From NCBI GenBank assembly GCA_965220185.1, contig OZ244807.1, positions 2,935,983 to 2,999,982 of the forward strand: 64,000 nucleotides of DNA, written 5' to 3'. The position numbers were made by a program, and so were the translations under genes. Of this stretch, positions 1 through 7,554 are shown piece after piece. Under the pieces are notes generated by a model. The model saw only the letters and a list, made by a program, of their open reading frames with translations, was not told the origin of the DNA and made no database searches. This stretch comes from Azotimanducus sp965220185 (lineage in GTDB: Bacteria > Pseudomonadota > Gammaproteobacteria > Pseudomonadales > Azotimanducaceae). The first letter of the stretch is position 1. Every line of letters starts with the position of its first letter.

Positions 1-1
1 A

Positions 2-637
2 CTTCTTTGCACGACACGCGCAGTCCGCAAGCGCCTCGATTTCGATCGAAGCGTCTCCAAGGAGGTATTGATGGAGTGCCTGTCCATCGCCTTGCAAGCG
101 CCTACCGGTTCGAACGCGCAAGGCTGGCAGTTCATGTTTGTCACCGATCAAGGCAAGAAGGACCGCATCGCCGCGCTCTACAAGGAAGAGTTCGACAAAT
201 ATGTGCAAGGGCCGATGAGTCCAACGGCGCAAGAGGGATTGTCCGACGCCGACCAGGTTGTGCAGGGCCGGGTCGCTTCGTCAGCGCAGTATCTGGCCGA
301 CAATCTTGCCCGTGTGCCTGTGCTCTTTATTCCCTGCATATCGCCGCGCACCGATGCGCCCGGGCTGCCAGCATCGAGCATTTTTCACGCGAGCATCTTG
401 GGTTCGATCATCCCGGCCGCGTGGAGCTTCATGCTCGCGGCGCGCGCGCGTGGCCTTGGTACATGCCTCACCACGCTGCATCTGATGAAGGAGCGGGAAA
501 CGGCGGAGATTCTGTCGATTCCCTATGACTTGGTGATGCAAGTCGGGCTGATTCCGGTGGCGCACACCAAAGGCACGGATTTCAAGCCCGGGCCGCGCCG
601 TCCGCTTGAGCCTATCGTGCATTTTGACGAGTGGTAG
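2..637 (+). CDS. Nitroreductase family protein, 5' end cut by window
   Basis: FMN-dependent nitroreductase-like oxidoreductase, probably cytosolic. The reading frame is open from base 2, where it encodes TTRAVRKRLDF, the usual flavin-binding start of the family (S/T-x-R-A-V-R), so the true start lies upstream and the ATG at 71 is internal. Further family signatures are APTGSNAQGWQF and the C-terminal segment ARGLGTCLTTLHL. About 211 codons are visible, close to a complete member. Its last 26 bases overlap the convergent mutY. A related protein lies at 18651-19304. The substrate cannot be told from sequence. Confidence 0.85.
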   Translation, partial: LLCTTRAVRKRLDFDRSVSKEVLMECLSIALQAPTGSNAQGWQFMFVTDQGKKDRIAALYKEEFDKYVQGPMSPTAQEGLSDADQVVQGRVASSAQYLADNLARVPVLFIPCISPRTDAPGLPASSIFHASILGSIIPAAWSFMLAARARGLGTCLTTLHLMKERETAEILSIPYDLVMQVGLIPVAHTKGTDFKPGPRRPLEPIVHFDEW

Positions 638-1658
638 GGAACGCCTGCTCGATGAGCCGCTTGGTGGGTGCCGGCATGCCGAGAGCCTGACAATCTTCCG
701 GCGCCAGCCAGCGCGCCGCGTCCTCCTGATCTCGCACAAAACGATCAACCGTCACGCGGACAGGATGTATCTCAAGCGCAAAGTGCGTGAATTGGTGGGT
801 GAAGGCGGGCAACTGCGACACCTCATCGGCGTGCGAACCCGCCAAATCCTCATAGCCTTCTTCAAGGCTTCGCATAGGAACTGACCAGAGACCGCCCCAG
901 AGGCCGCTTTGCGGCCGGCGCTCGACGAACAAGCGGCCAAAGCGGTCAGTCATCAGCAGCATGTAGGCACGGCGAAGCGGTTGGCGGATGCGCTTTCGAG
1001 GCACAGGAATCTCGTCAACGATGCCTTGCGCGAGCGCTTGGCAGTCTGAAGACAGCGGGCAATATTCGCATAAGGGACGCACTTTGCGGCAGAGGTTCGC
1101 ACCGAAATCCATGATGCCTTGGGTATAGGCTTCGACCTCTTCCGTCGGCGTGTGCAGCTGCGCGAGCCGCCAGAGTTCCTTTTCGGTTGCGCTCTCGCCG
1201 CTGCGGGCACGAACGGCGTGAAACCTCGACAGAACGCGCTTGACATTGCCATCGAGAATGGACGTGGCGATACCGAAGGCCGATGAGCGTATCGCGCCTG
1301 CTGTTGAGCGGCCGATGCCGGGCAAGGCTAGGAGCGCTGCGAAGTCATCCGGCACTTCGCCGTTGTGTCGCTCCACCATCAGCTTGGCGGCAGCGTGCAG
1401 GTTGCGGGCGCGGGCGTAGTAGCCAAGGCCCGACCATGCCGACATGACTTCGTCATTGGTTGCCTCTGCAAGCGCTTTGATGCTCGGGAAGCGTTCCATG
1501 AAGCGCTCGAAATACTCGATGACGCGCACAGCTTGCGTCTGCTGCAGCATCACCTCGGACACCCAGACGCGATACGGCGTGCGTGGACGCTGCCACGGCA
1601 GCTCTTTGCGTCCGTGTTCGCGGTGGTAGTCGATGATGGCTCTGGCGAAATCGTCCAA
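612..1658 (-). CDS. mutY: A/G-specific adenine glycosylase MutY
   Basis: Removes adenine mispaired with 8-oxoguanine (base excision repair). Visible features: the catalytic Glu in SEVMLQQTQ near residue 35, the helix-hairpin-helix LPGIGRSTAGAI near residue 112, the catalytic Asp in LDGNVKRVLSR, and the 4Fe-4S ligands in a C-x6-C-x2-C-x5-C pattern around residues 190-206. A C-terminal NUDIX-like 8-oxoG recognition domain follows. The 348-residue length is normal. The start must be the TTG at 1658 because a TAA lies directly before it in frame and the E. coli-like N-terminus begins there. Its 3' end overlaps the nitroreductase gene. Confidence 0.95.
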   Translation of the reverse strand: MDDFARAIIDYHREHGRKELPWQRPRTPYRVWVSEVMLQQTQAVRVIEYFERFMERFPSIKALAEATNDEVMSAWSGLGYYARARNLHAAAKLMVERHNGEVPDDFAALLALPGIGRSTAGAIRSSAFGIATSILDGNVKRVLSRFHAVRARSGESATEKELWRLAQLHTPTEEVEAYTQGIMDFGANLCRKVRPLCEYCPLSSDCQALAQGIVDEIPVPRKRIRQPLRRAYMLLMTDRFGRLFVERRPQSGLWGGLWSVPMRSLEEGYEDLAGSHADEVSQLPAFTHQFTHFALEIHPVRVTVDRFVRDQEDAARWLAPEDCQALGMPAPTKRLIEQAFPTTRQNAR

Positions 1659-1761
1659 TTAAGGGTGGCCACACTGTCCTTTTGGGAAGAAAGTGTACGG
1701 TGTCGGCGCATTTGTGTGCGATTGAGGGAAGTTTCCCACATGGAATAGCGTCAATGTCTGT

Positions 1762-1789
1762 TTGCCGCATTTGCTGAATCAATGATAAT
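1762..1789 (+). promoter_or_regulatory. Candidate sigma70 promoter for the 1826 gene
   Basis: TTGCCG (1762-1767) and GATAAT (1784-1789) are separated by 16 bp and lie 36 bp before the GTG start at 1826, in the divergent spacer between mutY and the accessory set. Match to consensus is 4/6 and 5/6. Inference only. Confidence 0.35.
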
Positions 1790-1825
1790 CAGGTTTCCAA
1801 GTTAACAACTGAAGGAGTACAATTC

Positions 1826-2218
1826 GTGGAACCAGAATTCTCTGCGGTGAAGCACATGACGGACGGTATGAAAGCAGCCGGAATGCCGGACGATCAGGCA
1901 AACGCAGTGACGGAGGCTATCTCGACGGGCATCCAGATGTTCGCGGTCACACCGGAGATGCTGCATGAGGAGCTTGCGCCGATCAAAGATCAGCTTGGCG
2001 AACTACGTATCAGGGTTGAAAAACTCGAAATCCGCATGACCAACCTTGAAAACCGTGTCAGCGAATTAAGCGCGGAAGTGCGCGATCTCGCTAAAACCAT
2101 GCATACCGGCTTCGAAGCCATCAACGCCCGCATCTTCTGGCTTATCGTCGCGGTGCTTGGCACCATGGGCGCGATGATGGCATCAATGATTACGGTGCTC
2201 GTGACCAACAATGCCTGA
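1826..2218 (+). CDS. Coiled-coil protein with C-terminal membrane anchor
   Basis: Unknown function. The 130-residue protein has a charged N-terminal half, a predicted coiled coil (about residues 50-95, heptad-like LEIRMTNLENRVSEL) and one hydrophobic segment at 104-125. That layout recalls DUF1640-type proteins. The GTG start is preceded by a good ribosome site, GAAGGAG at 1811-1817. It overlaps the next gene by 8 bp, so the two are probably translated together, and the AAA ATPase follows. Its coiled-coil-plus-TM plan resembles the repeat protein at 45942. Confidence 0.75.
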   Translation: MEPEFSAVKHMTDGMKAAGMPDDQANAVTEAISTGIQMFAVTPEMLHEELAPIKDQLGELRIRVEKLEIRMTNLENRVSELSAEVRDLAKTMHTGFEAINARIFWLIVAVLGTMGAMMASMITVLVTNNA

Positions 2219-2615
2219 ACAAACTGCCGTCCAATCCTTCGACCCTCGCGCGCGCGCGTCGCCCACGAAAGCGCGCATGGACAAACTGCTCGATGCGAGC
2301 CTACGACTCGATGTACACAACTACGGACTGAGCGATGCTGAGATCAAAGAATACGCCGCGCTGATGCAATGCCAGCTTGACGAATGGCAGGCCGTCATGG
2401 CCCCCCTCGACAACTTGCAATTGGTCGATTTGGCTCGCTTTTTCACGCTCGCCGAGCGCTTGCCGGGCTGGCAGGCAGGAGACCGCTCTCCTGTCATTGC
2501 GTTCATGGCGGAACTGCGCAGGCGCGATGCCGTGCCGACCAATCTGGGCAATTGGATACGAAGAAGCACCGACAATCGCTTTCTGCCTTGGGGCAACTTG
2601 CAAAGCAGGCTGTAG
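2211..2615 (+). CDS. Hypothetical protein, 134 aa
   Basis: Family not recognised. Soluble, mostly helical, with no signal peptide or membrane segment. The ATG at 2211 overlaps the end of the preceding gene by 8 bp, which supports a shared operon. The C-terminal part contains PTNLGNWIRR and DNRFLPWGNL. The ATPase gene begins 55 bp downstream on the same strand, so a partner role with the ATPase is possible but unproven. Confidence 0.65.
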   Translation: MPEQTAVQSFDPRARASPTKARMDKLLDASLRLDVHNYGLSDAEIKEYAALMQCQLDEWQAVMAPLDNLQLVDLARFFTLAERLPGWQAGDRSPVIAFMAELRRRDAVPTNLGNWIRRSTDNRFLPWGNLQSRL

Positions 2616-2670
2616 GCCAGCGGCAACTACTTTATAATTTTCATTCTCTACGGTTTCATCGACGTAGCAC

Positions 2671-4179
2671 ATGGGCATCTTTCGACAGTCACGACAGTCC
2701 CGAGAAGATGTCTTCGCGAGTATCGCCACTGACGCGCTCACGAAAGACCGGCGCAAGCAAATACGGGATCACTATCTTGGCGGTAATTTCAATCGGATAT
2801 TCCCGGCAGGGTCTGGAGCGACGCCAGCGTTGCTCGTGGGCCGTGAGCAGCAACTCAAGCAGCTATCCGCATTAGTGGAAGAAGTGATCGCCCCTCCCAC
2901 ATATCGTTCAATCATTGGTGTCGTGCTGCACGGGCCGCGCGGCACTGGCAAGACCGCCATGATTGCGGTGCTCGATCAAGTCGCTCAGCAGAGCGATGCG
3001 TTCCTGACCATTCGCACAAACGGTAATACAGGGTTGACATCCATGGATGATTTTCTGTCCCGCATCGCCCAATACATGCAACCCCACAAAGAGGAGAAAA
3101 CGTCAGAAAAGACGCACGTCAAAGGCGCGGCCAAGGCACTGGTCGTTGAAGGCGAAGCAGGGGTTGAGTCGCAGATAAGTTCAACGCAAAAAACAGATAG
3201 AGATTGCGATTCTGGAGTCTAAGGTTCAATCCCTGTTGAGTCGCAGATAAGTTCAACGCAAAAAACAGATCGAGCGCAAAGTGTTAAAGCCGGGCTGGAA
3301 TCGGTTGTGCTCTGCCAGCAAAAACCCGTGCTACTGCTCGTTGACGAAGCACATGGCGCGGAGCCTTCGATTCTTGGGAAAATGATGAACGCGGTGCAGC
3401 TGCTTGCGGAGAGGCATCCCATCGGCTTTGTGCTCGCTGGCACGCCGGACACGCTCGATGTGCTCCACCACAATGACTGCAAAGCCACATGGTTCCGCGA
3501 CCGGGCGCAGGAAGAACGCTTCGCGCCACTTCCCAACGACTTGTCGGTCGATGCGTGTCGTCACGCGATCACCGAAACACTCGCCGCGGCAGGCGTCACC
3601 ATCAAACACCACGACGATTTGGAAGCCATGCTCCCGCGCTGCAAGGGCAGCCCGTATTTCCTGCAGTGTCTCGGCAAAGCTGCGCTGACAGAAGCAAGCG
3701 CGCATCAGCATGTGGCTGATTTTTCAGTCGGCGGCGAGATTGACACGCTTTTTGAAAAACGCATTCAGGACCGCTACAAAGAAGCCTGGGCGGACCTGAA
3801 AGGACAGAATTTAGCGAGCTGCGCACGGCAGCTTGGATGCCTCTGGCGGCGCGCGGAACGACATGGGGAACAGATCGACGACATCATGGTTGAACACGCA
3901 ATCCATTCCGGCCTCGACCATCCCCTGTCCCCTCACAAATCCATCCCGTCATTTGAAGACACCGAACGCCACTTCAAGCATCTTGGCCTGCTGTGGTCGA
4001 TCAGCGGACATGAGGACGGCCCATGGTCGTTGGGACTCCCCTCGTTCTTCGATTACGCAGAAGCGCAATTCCATGCGTCTCGACACACTCAACACGCCGA
4101 TGTGCTATCCCATCTTGAATCCGACATGAACGATTTGTTCAAACGCCTTGGATGGGATGGTCATCCACAAGGCGGATGA
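2671..4179 (+). pseudogene. AAA/Orc1-like ATPase interrupted by an in-frame insertion with stop
   Basis: P-loop ATPase. The first part (2671-3222) has Walker A GPRGTGKTA. The second part (from 3223) has Walker B VLLLVDEAHG and the sensor and lid regions. Both parts are in the same reading frame, separated only by TAA at 3220-3222. The stop lies in a 36-bp segment flanked by two identical 36-bp copies (3163-3198 and 3235-3270). Removing 72 bp restores one continuous 478-codon ORF that joins Walker A to Walker B. As read, translation ends at residue 183, and a restart at about 3307 would lack the P-loop. It follows the two small genes at 1826 and 2211. This is either a pseudogene or a reversible switch. 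Confidence 0.8.
3163..3270. repeat. 36-bp direct repeats flanking a 36-bp insert
   Basis: Bases 3163-3198 and 3235-3270 are identical over 36 bp and enclose an unrelated 36-bp segment (3199-3234) that carries the in-frame TAA. The offset of 72 bp keeps the frame. The sequence before the first copy does not resemble the insert, so this is not a simple 72-bp tandem duplication. Confidence 0.9.
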
Positions 4180-4188
4180 CATCCGCGG

Positions 4189-4218
4189 TTGATGCACCTG
4201 CGTCGTTGATGGTACAGT
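4189..4218 (+). promoter_or_regulatory. Candidate sigma70 promoter for the poly-C gene
   Basis: TTGATG (4189-4194) and TACAGT (4213-4218) with an 18-bp spacer lie about 48 bp before the ATG pair at 4266/4269, in the only spacer between the ATPase and this gene. Weak match; inference. Confidence 0.3.
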
Positions 4219-4243
4219 GTGGACTTAGAAATTCCTCGCGTCC

Positions 4244-4948
4244 TTGTCGGATAAGGAGCACCCAAATGATGTCCCCCCCCCCCCCCCCACGCCCCCTCTC
4301 TCTAAGCTAGCAGGACTACTGCTATTCGTGGTTCTTGCCGCGTCGTTTTCGGTGCCAACGCAAGCGCAGCTCGTCATTCCAGCAACCACCGGAACGGAAG
4401 CCTGTACACAGGGAGTCACGGAGACAAGACCGACGGCACTTAATCTCTCGACTCCCACAGGCAACGGCATGACAGTCATCCTGCCGCCAGTCTCACTGAG
4501 CGATATCAAAACCTATTCGGGCAATCCCGGACTAACCTCAACCACAGCTTATGTGGGGGTTCAAGAAGGCGGGCGTGGGCTTCCAGATCAGAGAACACAA
4601 ATCCCAGTTCCCTCAACAAACCAACAGTCCCTCACCTTCTCCAGCCTGAAGAAGAATACGCGCTACACAGTCGTGTTATATTCTATAAGTTATCATAATC
4701 CGTGGAGCCGCGCCTGCTTCAAGACCCGCGGCGAGTTCACCAACGCCGAGCAGAACCTGCAGCCTGACGGCAGCGCCGACCTCACGAAGTTCGTCCGCAC
4801 CGGGTGCTTCGCGGTGGCGACCACCAAGCAGGACATCGCGGACTGCATGTGCAACGGCACACGGGGCGGGACCCGGCTCCTCGCCGGCGTGACCCAGAGG
4901 AGCCAGGAGTTGCGGCGTCACTGGAAATGCCCCGACCTCGACGGCTAA
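4244..4948 (+). CDS. Secreted/exported protein with poly-C tract after the start
   Basis: Function not recognised. The frame reads through a Pro-rich leader into a typical signal peptide (LAGLLLFVVLAASFSVP, likely cleavage after AQA) and about 190 residues with a fibronectin-III-like stretch near residue 130 and several Cys near the C-terminus. The only start in frame is a TTG at 4244 with no ribosome site. A much better start, AAGGAG at 4253-4258 with ATG at 4266 or 4269, is in another frame: with 16 C it stops at TAG 4308-4310 after 14 residues. Gain of one C or loss of two would join that ATG to the body. The 3' half has higher GC than the 5' half. Confidence 0.65.
   Translation: MSDKEHPNDVPPPPPTPPLSKLAGLLLFVVLAASFSVPTQAQLVIPATTGTEACTQGVTETRPTALNLSTPTGNGMTVILPPVSLSDIKTYSGNPGLTSTTAYVGVQEGGRGLPDQRTQIPVPSTNQQSLTFSSLKKNTRYTVVLYSISYHNPWSRACFKTRGEFTNAEQNLQPDGSADLTKFVRTGCFAVATTKQDIADCMCNGTRGGTRLLAGVTQRSQELRRHWKCPDLDG
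4273..4288. repeat. Homopolymer of 16 C
   Basis: Sixteen consecutive C lie 4 to 7 bases into the reading frames starting at ATG 4266/4269. Such tracts slip during replication in phase-variable genes. Count errors in sequencing are also common here. Confidence 0.9.
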
Positions 4949-5081
4949 GCTGGCGACGGGTGAAGGCCGGTCGCGGCAGGGCAGGCAGCGCTTCCAACAA
5001 TTGGAGTTGAAAGCAAGCAAGCAGGCCGTAGGATCAGTCCGATCAAGTATACTCAGTTTTTTCCACACTCTAGCTCCACCA

Positions 5082-5675
5082 ATGAGCGCCCGCAGCGCCG
5101 AGATCGCCCGCGACACGAAGGAAACGCAGATCACCGTCTCCCTGAACCTCGACGGCACCGGTGCGCACGAGCTGAAGACGGGCATTCCCTTCCTTGAACA
5201 CATGCTTCAGCAGATCGCTGTTCACGGACTCATTGATCTCAAGGTGTACGCGCAAGGCGACCTTGAGGTCGATGCGCATCACACCGTCGAGGACATCGGC
5301 ATTACGCTTGGACAAGCGCTCACCAAGGCTTTGGGGATGCGCAAAGGCATCAACCGCTATGGTCACGCCTATGTGCCACTCGATGAAGCGCTGTCGCGAG
5401 TGGTCATCGATTTTTCAGGCCGACCCGGACTTGAATACGATGTCAGCTACTCGCGCCCGCACATCGGCGATTTTGACGTTGACCTCGTGCGCGAGTTCTT
5501 CCAAGGGCTTGTCAATCATGCCCTGATGACGCTGCATATCACGAACCTTTCGGGTCGCAACAGCCATCACCAAGCGGAAACAATCTTCAAGGCGTTCGGT
5601 CGCGCGCTGCGCGTCGCCATCGCGCCCGATGCCAGGCTTGAAGGACGCAGCCCGTCGTCAAAGGGGATGCTTTGA
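5082..5675 (+). CDS. hisB: Imidazoleglycerol-phosphate dehydratase
   Basis: Sixth step of histidine synthesis, a cytosolic Mn enzyme. The metal-binding HHTVED motif and the late GRNSHHQAE motif are both present, and the product ends in SSKGML. The ATG at 5082 gives 197 residues, the normal size of the monofunctional enzyme. The longer open frame from 5001 adds non-family residues. No clear ribosome site is visible, but TATACT at 5048-5053 could be a -10 box. It overlaps hisA by 4 bp. There is no phosphatase domain as in enteric bifunctional HisB. Confidence 0.95.
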   Translation: MSARSAEIARDTKETQITVSLNLDGTGAHELKTGIPFLEHMLQQIAVHGLIDLKVYAQGDLEVDAHHTVEDIGITLGQALTKALGMRKGINRYGHAYVPLDEALSRVVIDFSGRPGLEYDVSYSRPHIGDFDVDLVREFFQGLVNHALMTLHITNLSGRNSHHQAETIFKAFGRALRVAIAPDARLEGRSPSSKGML

Positions 5676-6442
5676 CATCGCGCATCCGCCTGATTCCGGC
5701 GATTGACATTCAAGACGGCCAATGCGTCCGCCTGCGGCAAGGCAGGCAATCTGATGTTTCGGTGTTCTCGGACGACCCTGAAGCCATCGCGGAATCCTGG
5801 GTAGCCGCGGGCTGCGAGCGGCTCCATCTCGTGGACCTCGACGGCGCCTTTGAAGGCGAGCCCGTCAACCACGCCTTGATCGCACGCATCTGCAACGCCC
5901 ATAGGCACATCGCCGTGCAAGTCGGGGGCGGCATCCGCAGCCATGCCCACATCGATGCCCTGCTTGAAGCTGGCGCAAGCCAGGTCATTCTCGGTACGAA
6001 AGCCATCGAAGACCAACAGTTTCTACGCGCCGCATGTGAGCGCGCGCCGGACAAGTGTTTTCTTGGACTCGATACGCGCAACGGCAAGGTCTCGGTGCGC
6101 GGCTGGACACTTGATCTCGATGTTGACTATCTGGATTTCGCACTCGAAGTGACGGACTTGCCGCTCGCCGGCTTCGTCCACACCGACATCAGTCGCGACG
6201 GCATGATGATGGGCATCAAAGACGGGCCGGAAGCATCCCTTCAGCTTGCGCACGTATCTGGCAAGCCGGTGATCGTCTCTGGCGGCGTGACCACCCTTGA
6301 CGACCTCGCGCGCATCCGTCGGCTTGCCGCAACCGCCCCAGGCGCAGTCCTCGGCGTCATCAGCGGCCGCGCACTCTACGAGAAACGCTTCGACTTCGCG
6401 GCAGGTCAGCGCGCGCTTGACGGCCTCCCAAGCCAGGCTTGA
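5672..6442 (+). CDS. hisA: HisA: ProFAR isomerase of histidine synthesis
   Basis: Converts ProFAR to PRFAR, a TIM-barrel enzyme. It begins RLIPAIDIQDGQCVRL with the catalytic Asp in AIDI and has GGGIR near residue 86 and SGGV near residue 200 for phosphate binding. The start is TTG at 5672, overlapping the hisB stop (TTGA), with AAAGGGGA just upstream as ribosome site. hisH normally lies between hisB and hisA in gammaproteobacteria and hisF normally follows. Here neither does, since convergent envC overlaps the hisA end by 37 bp. Confidence 0.95.
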   Translation: MTSRIRLIPAIDIQDGQCVRLRQGRQSDVSVFSDDPEAIAESWVAAGCERLHLVDLDGAFEGEPVNHALIARICNAHRHIAVQVGGGIRSHAHIDALLEAGASQVILGTKAIEDQQFLRAACERAPDKCFLGLDTRNGKVSVRGWTLDLDVDYLDFALEVTDLPLAGFVHTDISRDGMMMGIKDGPEASLQLAHVSGKPVIVSGGVTTLDDLARIRRLAATAPGAVLGVISGRALYEKRFDFAAGQRALDGLPSQA

Positions 6443-7554
6443 GGATTCTCAGGCGTTCCGTCCACGCGAACCTCGAAATACACCCCCTGTTCGCGGGCGC
6501 CGCCGCTCGAACCGGTCACGCCAATCACCTCGCCGCCTTCCACCGGATCACCCACTGACTTGAAGAACGAATCGGCCTGCGCATAGACGCTCATGTGATG
6601 GTCGCCGTGCGACACCACCATCAGGTTGCCGAAGCCCTTGAGCCAATCTCGATAGATGGTGGTGCCTGCGTGAACCGCACGTATCTGAGCCGCGGCTTCC
6701 GTGGCGATGAAGATGCCCTGCCAAACGACATTGGTATCAAGCCTTGGTGTGCCGAAGGCATGACGCAGGCGTCCCATCGTCGGCCACGGCAGCCGTCCAC
6801 GCTGCCCGGCAAAGTCAGCGCCTGTCCCATAGTCGATTCGTGCCCGCAATTCCTCGAGCAAGCGCTTAATGCGTGCTGAGGACTGCATCAGCTCTTGGCG
6901 CTCTTGTCCGCGGCTGAAGAGCTCAGTTTCAAGCGATGCCAGAAAGCCGCTGCGCGCCTCGCGCTCGGAGAGCAGCGCTTGATGCTGCTCGGCGAGACCT
7001 TGTTGCATGGATTGCGCGCGTTCAATGCCTTCGCCAAGCCGCGTGCGAATTTCATGCAAATCCGCCGCGCTGCGTATGTAGTCTTCGATGCGCTCCAAGT
7101 ACAGGTCGCGCAGCGTCTCCGTGTAGCGCATGATGCGATCAATTTGAAGCGCACTTGACTGTTCGAACAGCAGCATGGCGTAGCGCCGCCCGGACAAGCG
7201 CGACAGCACGCCAGCGAGCTTGACGAGGGCCTCGCCCTCGCGCTGAATTCGCTCGTCCAATTCGGCTTGTTCCGATTCAAGCGAAGAGATGGCTTCGACC
7301 TGCGTTGTGAACAGCGCACCTGATTCGTTCAACGATCGTTCGAGTTCTTGCACTCGCCCGTCGAGGCGTCGAAGTGCTCGTTGCTGCTGATTGCGCGCTT
7401 CCTCGGCTTCTGTCACCCATTCGTCAAGCGCGTTCAGCTCCGAGGTCACTGCAGCGAGTTCCCTTTCGGCATCGGTGGTCTCGCTTGCCACGGCAACAAC
7501 GCCAGCGAGCACGCCGCCAAGCAGGAGCGTGCAACAGCGAACCCCGCCATTCAT
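6406..7554 (-). CDS. envC: EnvC-like murein hydrolase activator (M23/LytM domain)
   Basis: Periplasmic activator of septal amidases. It has a signal peptide (residues 1-24), a long coiled coil (about 25-240) and a C-terminal LytM domain from about 260. The LytM domain looks degenerate: where active M23 peptidases have H-x3-D the sequence reads VVWQGIFIATE, as in non-catalytic EnvC, while GNLMVVSHGDHHMSVYAQ is kept. Its ATG overlaps the gpmI stop (ATGA), so the two are translationally coupled. This gpmI-envC order is common in gammaproteobacteria. Confidence 0.88.
   Translation of the reverse strand: MNGGVRCCTLLLGGVLAGVVAVASETTDAERELAAVTSELNALDEWVTEAEEARNQQQRALRRLDGRVQELERSLNESGALFTTQVEAISSLESEQAELDERIQREGEALVKLAGVLSRLSGRRYAMLLFEQSSALQIDRIMRYTETLRDLYLERIEDYIRSAADLHEIRTRLGEGIERAQSMQQGLAEQHQALLSEREARSGFLASLETELFSRGQERQELMQSSARIKRLLEELRARIDYGTGADFAGQRGRLPWPTMGRLRHAFGTPRLDTNVVWQGIFIATEAAAQIRAVHAGTTIYRDWLKGFGNLMVVSHGDHHMSVYAQADSFFKSVGDPVEGGEVIGVTGSSGGAREQGVYFEVRVDGTPENPQAWLGRPSSAR

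Noticed and set aside
3220..3234. T-arm-like GGTTCAATCCC in the insert suggesting a tRNA piece
   Set aside because: No acceptor, D or anticodon arms can be folded around it.
3163..3270. 36-bp repeat, 36-bp spacer, 36-bp repeat: a minimal CRISPR array?
   Set aside because: The repeat is coding sequence continuous with the ATPase on both sides, there is only one spacer, and no cas genes are in the window.
4244..4265. TTG 4244 as the ordinary start of the poly-C gene
   Set aside because: No ribosome site before it, while a strong one precedes ATG 4266; kept only as the frame of the feature.
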